From Ligustrum vulgare (lineage: Eukaryota; Streptophyta; Magnoliopsida; Lamiales; Oleaceae): a stretch of DNA of 64,000 nucleotides. The DNA lies in assembly GCA_963555705.1 (NCBI GenBank), contig OY743190.1, positions 16,995,491-17,059,490 on the forward strand, given 5' to 3'. Of this stretch, positions 56,799-64,000 are shown one piece after another. A program made the translations under genes and the position numbers. Each line of letters begins with the position of its first letter. Within the stretch, counting starts at the first letter, position 1. Below the pieces are notes generated by a model that saw nothing but the letters and a program-made list of their open reading frames with translations, ran no database searches and was not told the DNA's origin.

Positions 56799-57760
56799 AC
56801 CTTACCCCCTTAAAATAATTTAGTCCTCGAAATTAAACTTACTTGATCTATTCTTTCTGGATACTTGGTTAGGATCTCCTCTTCATTTCCCAAGTAACTT
56901 CATTATTATTGTGTCTACCCCACTGGACTTTGACTAAAGGAATCTCTTTGTTTCTTTAGACATGGATTTTTCGCTCTACTATGCACATAGGTGCAGCTTC
57001 ATAAGTCAAATCTTTCTAAACTGAAATAGACTGATAATTCACTACATGACTAGGGTCATGAACATACTTCCTCAAATTAGGAAACATGAAAGACATTGTG
57101 AACAACTGCAAGTTCTGGTGGCAAAGCCAAACAATAAGCCACATTACTCACTTCTCTAGTATTTCAAATGATCCGATGAAACAAGACCTTAATTTCTCTT
57201 TCTTGCCGAAACGAAAAATACCCTTCATAGGAGCTACTTTCAAGAACACTTTCTCTCTAATCTCAAACATTAAGTCTTTTATTCTTTGATCGGCATAACT
57301 TTTCTGTCTGTCTTGGGCAGCTTTAATCCGTAATCTGATCTTCTCGATAGCCTATACTGTTTTCTCAATTAATTCTGGACCCAATAATTTCCTCTCGCCA
57401 ATTTTATCCCAATAGATTGGCGATCGACATCTTCACCCATACTGTGCTTCGTATGGTGACATATCAATGATAGCCCGAAAACAGTTTGTTGTAGGCAAAC
57501 TATACTAATGGAAAATGTGTCTCTCAATTACCATTTGGGTCTAGAACGCATGCCTTAATCATATCTTCCAATGTCTGAATCTGGAGATGGTAGGCAATAC
57601 TAAAATTTAATTTAGTACCCATTGCCACGTGTAAACTTTTCCAAAATCTCAAGGGAAAATACTCGGATCTCTATCTGAAAAATGGATACTAGCAATCCAC
57701 GAAATCGAACAACCTCTCTAATATATATCTGTACATAATACAAAGCTATACGAAAAGACG
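56799..57760 (-). pseudogene. Tekay-type integrase remnant of element D
   Basis: After the polypurine tract, the minus strand still encodes recognisable pieces: FEIREKVFLKVAPMKG, FRFGKKEKL, then FEILEKVSNVAYCLALPPEL and the phrase 'KYVHDPSHVVNY' of the integrase C-terminus. Further on come 'IQTLEDMIKACVLD' and 'FAYNKLF' from the catalytic core. Frameshifts and stops are frequent. This is the best evidence that the long-LTR family here belongs to the Tekay/Del chromoviruses. Confidence 0.75.
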
Positions 57761-59050
57761 CTTGATAGCTATTGTGTAGAACTCAATCAATCATCCGACA
57801 TTATTCAACTTATTAACTCATTCATTGACCTTCTATTACAAACCTTTCAAGGATCTATACTGATATCGAACCCACGATATAAATATTAATTGTTCCAACG
57901 CTTAAACTAAAAATCAATAAGATTGATCAAGAATAAAACCTTGTAATCCAAAATATAGAAACGCGGTATCAATTCCAAAATATCGAGTACAAACTCAAAC
58001 TTGGCAGAATCTTTCTGAAAGATATATAAACGCGATCATTTCTAAACTCGACTGAAATTCCCTTTTCAAAATTGAAGAAATTCAAACTTAAATCCTTTAG
58101 TCCATACTTTTAAATCATGCATGAAGTACCTGGTATTATATACTCATTCTAGTCGAGGACTAATGTACTAACTTAAAGCAGCATCATAAGGATCAGATAT
58201 GATATTCTCAAATCTAGAAACCTCACTAACTTTCCAATCTGAAGTTCAAGATTCAATTTCCTTGTTCTCCCAAAACTTCAATTCATGTCACACTATGAAC
58301 AATACTCTAGTTAGGTCTAGCACCATTGAATAAGACTTCTGTGAATCATATAGGATTCCTCATCAAGTTTACTTAACCCAAAAATACAATCCCATTATAA
58401 GTAAAAATCACCCAACTGATTATCTCAGGTTTTCCATTAGTGTAACAAAATACTTACTCACATCAAAAGTACAATCGATAATAAGTAATCGAAACTGCAT
58501 CACCGAAACTTCAAATAAACCCATATATCTTATAACTCAAAATGAAAATTCTCGATCGCAGGTGATATTTCACCATAATGCAATAAACCATCAAAATGAG
58601 ATCAATTGACTCAATATATTCCCACAATTCTTCACGGGATAATCATAACATCTATTAACCGTCTAGCCACCATATCTTGTAGTAATCATTGTAACATGTC
58701 ATTAATCATCGTATCATGTGACCTCAAATAATCATATCAATCTCTCTAAGATTACAATATAATAACCATCATATATATCACATGAACCTTATACGTCAAT
58801 ATACTCACTAAGATTATATATCAATCTCTCAAACTAAATAAATCATGGATTCTGCCATATGTCACTCTTTCTGCACACTACTCCATAATAAGTCATCATT
58901 GTGAAGCCTTATCCCCATTTTCCACAAATTCTATCCACAAGGACAATTACATAAAATTTCATTTCTTATTTTCGAATCAAGATACCATCAGTAACAATTT
59001 CCAAAATTTTAATGTATGATCTTATCATAAACTTTCCTCCGTTCAAATGC
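57761..59050 (-). other. Decayed interior of element D
   Basis: No open frame. 58100-58700 aligns in reverse with 23880-24400 of element C, so this is shared family sequence rather than host DNA. Confidence 0.5.
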
Positions 59051-59089
59051 ATTACTTCTGCAATACTTGTACAAATCTAGGACCTGATA

Positions 59090-59692
59090 AAATTTCTTTT
59101 ATCATTAGCCTCTCCTTCACTCTCCCTCTCTTGCAACTTAGCCAATTTTTCCCTCACTCTTTGTGCCTTCATTTCCTCATCCAATTGTAGTAATGCCCTT
59201 GCCATCTCCATGAATGCATCCTTTAATCCCCAACCACCATCTCTCATTTTTTTTCCTCATCCTTCTTTTCTCGCAACATTTTTTCTTCAAGTATTTGTTC
59301 CGGGGTTTATGGCATAAGCTTAATGTTTTTCCCATCTTTAACAAATTTGTACACATTCCTACCCTTATCATAGAATCTTTCCTCTCAGACTTCCATGGTC
59401 TACCCAACAAAATGTGACAAAACTCTATAAGCGCCACATCACACTATAGTTCATCGCTATATCTCCCAAGTGTGAATTTCACCCTAATCCCATGGGTTAC
59501 ATTTACCTTCCCACACTCCTTTAACCACGTCAGCCTATAAGGATTGGGATGTGGTAGTAGAGGTAAACCCAACTCCTCAACCAGGGTGGTACTACCAAGA
59601 TTAGCTAAATACTCTCTATCGATAGTAACATTGCACACTTTAGTGCTCACATGACATCTAGTCTGGAAGGTAGGATCGAATTCATAATTCAT
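59090..59692 (-). pseudogene. Gypsy protease fragment of element K
   Basis: Minus-strand 59692-59444 reads FQTRCHVSTKVCNVTID, then STTLVEELGLPLLPHPNPYRL and LGRYSDEL. 59437-59177 continues EFCHILLGRPWKS with basic sequence, and a coiled stretch (LLQLDEEMKAQRVREKLAKL) follows to about 59090. It corresponds to the region of H containing IIDKGSCTNVA and LLGRLWQFD, but the active-site DxGS is changed to IDREYL. The piece at 53489-53905 is probably its continuation beyond D. Confidence 0.65.
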
Positions 59693-60199
59693 CCCTTTAT
59701 AAGGATTTCAAGAATTCAAGAAACTCAAAATAAGAGGGTCCACTAGATATTGGTAATAGCAAGGTGTTAATTTTGACTCGAAAAGGGAAAGAATATCAAG
59801 AATTTGAGGAAATTCAAGAAAGTGGTTCTTGAATTTTGGAACAACTCTTTTTTTTTTTTTTTTTTAAATAATGAATTTTCGGAATTAAATAAAAAATATA
59901 AAAAAATAATTTTTTTTTATAAATCTGAAAATTCGACACGAACGCAACAAAATAAACGGAACAGGATTTGGATAAGAATCGAATAAAACAAACACCTTTG
60001 AATTTTATTGGATTTTTATATGGATCAAGACTGAAAAATTATCACTGACACGAAGGACAAGAAAACTCAACAAAAGAATAATAAAAAAAGATATGAATGA
60101 TTTTATGTGGCAGACTCTATGATAAACACATAAAAAATAAACTAGGATAGAAACGAAAAAACAAGGAGTAAGGTGGAAATACAAAGGAAAATTCAAAGA
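59693..60199. other. AT-rich sequence, no gene seen
   Basis: T and A runs and no recognisable coding. It may be diverged K interior or the start of LTR F. Confidence 0.35.
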
Positions 60200-61021
60200 A
60201 TTTTGGAGCAAAAATCAAAGGAAGTGGATTATTTCATTAATTGTATTTTGATCTTTGATTTTTATACTTTGTGATGTATTTCTATAAACATTATCTTTTG
60301 TAGAATATTTATATAATGGGCTAGTTATTTTATGTTGGGATGATTAATGTAGCTTAACTTAGTTCAAGTAATTTTAATGTTTGTTTATTAATTTTGAGTT
60401 TATTTCATCTGCTTTTGTTACTGAGATTATTCCATGTGTTTGATTGATCATCAAATATGTATTTTGTGAAGTGTATGATAATCGAGAGATATTGTGCATT
60501 TTAGACCAAATAACAAATGCCCTAGATATTAATTTAGGAGATGGAGATATACTCCTATCCCTAGGTGATCAATTGAGCTATTTTCACAAAGAGTTAATGC
60601 AATTGATTGGATTTTAATCGACATAAAGATATAGTAGGTTAAACCAATCAATTAGGATTAATTTCACTCGAGAGAGGTAATTAACTAAACTTGGAAAATC
60701 GGGTCTAACATTGTAAATGGGTAATTTATTAATTTGCATGTATTGAAAAAATTACTTAAGCGAGAGTTAAGTGAAATCATGAATCCCAACTATTTTATCT
60801 TCCATTTTCCTTGTTTTAATTTGGTTTAAAGTTAATTTCTTTAATTTAAAATTTACAAAAAATCATCTCTTTAATTGTGTGTTTGATTTATTAAGATTAA
60901 ATTAACTAAAGTGTAATTGAGTATACATTCCTCGTGGGATCGACAATCCGGACTCAAAAAGTCCACTTTATTATTTGTACGCTACCCGTGTGCTTGCGGT
61001 ACACAACTATTTTAGCGAACA
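60200..61021 (+). repeat. Partial 5' LTR of Athila-like element F
   Basis: It matches the last ~800 bases of LTRs I and G ('ataatcgagagatattgtgcattttagacc', 'gagtatacattcctcgtgggatcgaca') and ends TTTTAGCGAACA. The 5' half is missing or too diverged. The TTTTAGCGAACA ending is also found in the 3' LTR of G. Confidence 0.75.
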
Positions 61022-61027
61022 AGTATT

Positions 61028-61045
61028 TGGCGCCGTTGCCTGGGA
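61028..61045 (+). promoter_or_regulatory. Primer-binding site of element F
   Basis: TGGCGCCGTTGCCTGGGA, one base different from that of G. Confidence 0.75.
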
Positions 61046-61172
61046 ATGCTTTTACTTTGATTGCTACTTTAGTTAATTTTAGTTTTAACGATTTGTAATT
61101 ATTTTAGTTTTATATTTATTTTGTTACTTTTAGTTAACCACCACAATTCTAATCTCTCTTGTGTTTAGTTTT

Positions 61173-61177
61173 CTTTC
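61173..61177 (+). repeat. Left target-site duplication of solo LTR E
   Basis: CTTTC before TGTAGCGACC; its partner is 63330-63334. The uninterrupted sequence 'gttttctttctatgcatatttgattcta' is seen in element G at 41388-41415. Confidence 0.9.
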
Positions 61178-61489
61178 TGTAGCGACCAAGAATTTTTACG
61201 CGATTAATAATTATTTTAATAGAAAATCGTGTCGCTACTATTTCACCCATTTTTATTAAGTTAACGCCACGACGTATTCGTATAGCCAAGTCAAGAAATA
61301 ATCGAGATCGTTCGATTTTAAATTAAATTCCGAATTTCTAAAAATATCTCCATTCTCTTGATTTAAAGTATATTAAGTCTAAGTACTTAATTCAATGTTA
61401 TCCCAATATTTATTTGTACAAAAATTACTTTTATTATTTAAATTAAGAAAATATATGCAAGCATGAGAGGTTCCATTATATATAATAAT

Positions 61490-61965
61490 TATGAGAATCT
61501 TAATTTAATAAATATGGAAAAGTATATAAATGGTTGATAGATTCCATTATATGTAATCATGAAGAGCATAATATTTGTATAAATATGGAAAAGTATATGA
61601 ATGAATTATATACTCCATTATATATAATCATGAAGAGCATAATATTTGTATAAATATGGAAAAGTATATGAATGATTGATAAGATTCCATTATATGTAAT
61701 CATGAAGAGCATAATATTTGTATAAATATGGAAAAGTATATGAATGAATTATATACTCCATTATATATAATCATGAAGAGCATAATATTTGTATAAATAT
61801 GGAAAAGTATATGAATGATTGATAAGACTCCATTATATGTAATCATGAAGAGCATAATATTTGTATAAATATGGAAAAGTATATGAATGATTTATATACT
61901 CCATTATATATAATCATGAAGAGCATATTATTTGTATAAATATGGAAAAGTATATGAATGGTGCT
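61490..61965 (+). repeat. Alternating ~71-base tandem repeat in solo LTR E
   Basis: Six units sharing 'aatcatgaagagcataatatttgtataaatatggaaaagtatatgaat'. The variable part alternates between 'gattgataagattccattatatg' and 'gaattatatactccattatata', so the true repeat is a ~143-base dimer present three times. Confidence 0.8.
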
Positions 61966-62187
61966 TTACTTTAAGAAAATGATGTGTTAAAATTAATAGA
62001 ATTAAATGATTATGTTTACAATATGCCAACTTTATACATCTATTTAAACCCATCTCTTTTACACACAACTCTACACATATACACTTATTTTCAATCTCTT
62101 GACAAAATCCACAAGTAAGAGAAATTCAAGGTGGTTAAGAAAGTTTTGGTCCATTTACTACTACACTTCATTTTAATCTTTTAAAAG

Positions 62188-62815
62188 GTAAGTATATCTT
62201 ATGTTTTTATGAAAAGTAAGTATGTTTTTATGAAAGGTAAATACACCTTATGTTTTTATGACAAGTAAGTATATCTTATGTTTTTATGAAAAGTAAGTAT
62301 GTTTTTATGAAAGGTAAATACACCTTATGTTTTTATGACAAGTAAGTATATCTTATGTTTTTATGAAAAGTAAGTATGTTTTTATGAAAGGTAAATACAC
62401 CTTATGTTTTTATGAAAAGTAAGTATGTTTTTATGACAAGTAAGTATATCTTATGTTTTTATGAAAAGTAAGTATGTTTTTATGAAAGGTAAATACACCT
62501 TATGTTTTTATGAAAAGTAAGTATGTTTTTATGACAAGTAAGTATATCTTATGTTTTTATGAAAAGTAAGTATGTTTTTATGAAAGGTAAATACACCTTA
62601 TGTTTTTATGAAAAGTAAGTATGTTTTTATGACAAGTAAGTATATCTTATGTTTTTATGAAAAGTAAGTATGTTTTTATGAAAGGTAAATACACCTTATG
62701 TTTTTATGACAAGTAAGTATATCTTATGTTTTTATGAAAAGTAAGTATGTTTTTATGAAAGGTAAATACACCTTATGTTTTTATGACAAGTAAGTATATC
62801 TTATGTTTTTATGAA
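62188..62815 (+). repeat. ~77-base tandem repeat in solo LTR E
   Basis: Roughly eight units built from three submotifs: 'gtaagtatgtttttatgaaag', 'gtaaatacaccttatgtttttatgacaa' and 'gtaagtatatcttatgtttttatgaaaa', in slightly varying order. The same submotifs occur in one or two copies in LTRs A, B and C (e.g. 27470-27540), so this is an expansion of a normal LTR segment. Confidence 0.8.
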
Positions 62816-63329
62816 AATGTTTGGATCATTGCTATGAAATCAATCTCACAAGATTGTTATGGGTTCCATATGATATGTTTATGATTATGTTAAGGGGACC
62901 GGAGTTTAGTAGCGCTACACATAAGAATTCTTGCCATTTAAGTTCGGTAAAATTCTTGTGTCTCCCTATGTTTATGAGTATTTCGATCCTATCCTATGTT
63001 ATGATGAAAATGATCCATATGCTTTCAAAAGAAAATTTATGCTTGGTATACTTACTGGGATTTTATAAATCTCACTCCACGATATTTACCATTTTCAGAT
63101 AATTGAAGGTTCGAGGCGGTCAACATGGAAGTGGCAAAAGTGGTTAAGATTGATGAGATAATTATGTTGAACTTTATGTAAGAAAATTATGTTCTATTTT
63201 TATTCACAAATAAAATTATGGGATTCTAATTATTCTTTTGAATAATTTTACATTACTATTTAAGTCTCGATAATATGATATGAGTCACTTTTAGTGGCAC
63301 TCGAATGGTCGAGAATTCGGGTCGTCACA

Positions 63330-63334
63330 CTTTC
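63330..63334 (+). repeat. Right target-site duplication of solo LTR E
   Basis: CTTTC after GTCGTCACA, matching 61173-61177. Confidence 0.9.
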
Positions 63335-63379
63335 TATGCATATTTGATTCTAATATTGGTAAATAGGAAAGGAATTACA

Positions 63380-63535
63380 ATGAACAATCTCAACATGGGT
63401 GATGAATACATGCTTGGAGAATATTCAAGTTGTGAAATTTGTTACATGATGCATTGTAATGGACAATGTTTGTATTCGGGCAATAAATTGTTTACGTCGA
63501 AACTTTTTAATTTGTTCAAATCCACAATCATTTGA
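63380..63535 (+). pseudogene. Truncated start of the G-type uncharacterised ORF (element F)
   Basis: The first 42 or so residues match the ORF at 41444 (MNNLNMGDEYML, CEICYMMHCNGQC), including all four cysteines. Similarity ends near 63507 and unrelated sequence brings a stop at 63535. In F the solo LTR sits between the primer site and this ORF. Confidence 0.75.
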
Positions 63536-64000
63536 AATAATTCTTGCTCCAAAATTTCATAATCATCGTCCAAGATATTTTCTTAAAATAAAAATTTTAA
63601 TGTAAGAACTAATTACAATTAGAAACTGAATACCATTATTGAGCTAGTTTCAACTCAAAATTTTAGACGAATATGTGTCTTTGAGCTCGCTTTGGAATAT
63701 AAAAATTCATTCGTTGGCAATCCGAGATTTCAAACTGTATCAAACCTCAAAAAACGGTTTTATTCAGAAAATGAAATGGTTTGGTTTGAAATATTACTAC
63801 AAACCGCCCAAACCAAACCGTGTTAACCCCTACAACAAAGTGAGAATTTCATATTATGGCATGTTTTATAACGCTTATTTACTCTCTCCTCGAATCAAAA
63901 ATTTGCATTGTAAAATAAACACTTAAATATAGGATCTCTAATGTCCACGTACTCTGAACAATCAAACAATAGATGAAAAATTTAATGATATAGGATCTCT
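63536..64000. other. AT-rich sequence, no gene seen
   Basis: The frame at 63675-63926 has no recognisable similarity. No LTR family of this window is seen here. Confidence 0.4.

Larger units (their letters stand above)
53908..59050 (-). mobile_element. Degraded Tekay-like element D (3' LTR and 3' interior)
   Basis: 3' LTR at 53908-56798, polypurine tract and interior to about 59050. It lies within element K, whose protease part resumes to the right. No 5' LTR or primer site is seen, and no target duplication can be confirmed (CTCTA precedes the LTR). Confidence 0.65.
61178..63329 (+). repeat. Solo LTR (E), Tekay-like
   Basis: TGTAGCGACCAAGAATTTTTACGCG to GAATTCGGGTCGTCACA, 2152 bases, with no interior and a perfect 5-base duplication, as left by LTR-LTR recombination. 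It keeps the 'acataagaattcttgcc...aagttcggtaaaattcttgtgtctcc' motif of the family but its end differs (GGGTCGTCACA). Two large tandem arrays are inside. Confidence 0.9.

Noticed and set aside
63675..63926. 83-codon frame near the right end
   Set aside because: No domain, AT-rich context and no second copy for comparison.
1..64000. tRNA, rRNA or conserved host ncRNA genes
   Set aside because: None recognised on either strand. The tRNA-like words found are retrotransposon primer-binding sites.

Overview
This is a stretch of a plant nuclear genome, most likely a eudicot. It is AT-rich and has no bacterial-style operons. Almost all of it is LTR retrotransposons of the Ty3/gypsy group, inserted into one another, with solo or truncated LTRs, gene fragments and candidate Helitron ends. 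The species cannot be named from the sequence alone.

Layout. (A) 1-5385, minus strand: the 5' part of a non-autonomous element with a 3.3-kb Tekay/Del-type LTR and an initiator-Met-tRNA primer site. Its interior carries a plus-strand, intronless cytokinin-activating LOG gene. (I) 5386-14618, plus: an Athila-like element with a long gag-pol frame that is now broken. (B) 14759-23622, minus: a second, very young copy of the LOG-bearing element, with nearly identical LTRs. Its interior carries two plus-strand genes: a 183-codon ORF resembling the cysteine-rich nucleic-acid-binding protein of carla-type plant viruses, and a LOG gene encoding the same protein as in A. (C) 23623-28685, plus: the decayed 3' end and 3.5-kb 3' LTR of a related element. 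28686-36287 is non-LTR sequence with fragments of a GH35 beta-galactosidase gene and a PTPMT-like phosphatase gene, plus Helitron-like ends. (H) 36288-50133, plus: a CRM-like element whose protease codons are split by (G) 39281-46330, a young non-autonomous Athila-like element with a GTGGC target duplication. (J) 51300-52060: fragment of a G-type element. (K) 52621-53905 plus 59090-59692, minus: a CRM-like deletion derivative, split by (D) 53908-about 59050, a degraded Tekay-like element. (F) about 60200-63510, plus: an Athila-like fragment interrupted by (E), a solo LTR at 61178-63329 with a perfect CTTTC duplication.

The standout is the A/B family. It is a retrotransposon whose coding capacity has been replaced by an antisense cassette of a virus-like nucleic-acid-binding protein and a cytokinin riboside 5'-monophosphate phosphoribohydrolase. 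Each ORF has its own TTTAAATAG promoter-like box. A series of three similar foldable repeats and a poly(A) signal follow LOG. The two LOG copies differ at five bases, all silent third positions, which suggests the protein has been kept under selection while the element multiplied. Gag, protease, RT and integrase would have to come from an autonomous Tekay relative; D is a dead relative that still shows integrase remnants.

All features were read by eye. Boundaries described as approximate may be off by a few to tens of bases.
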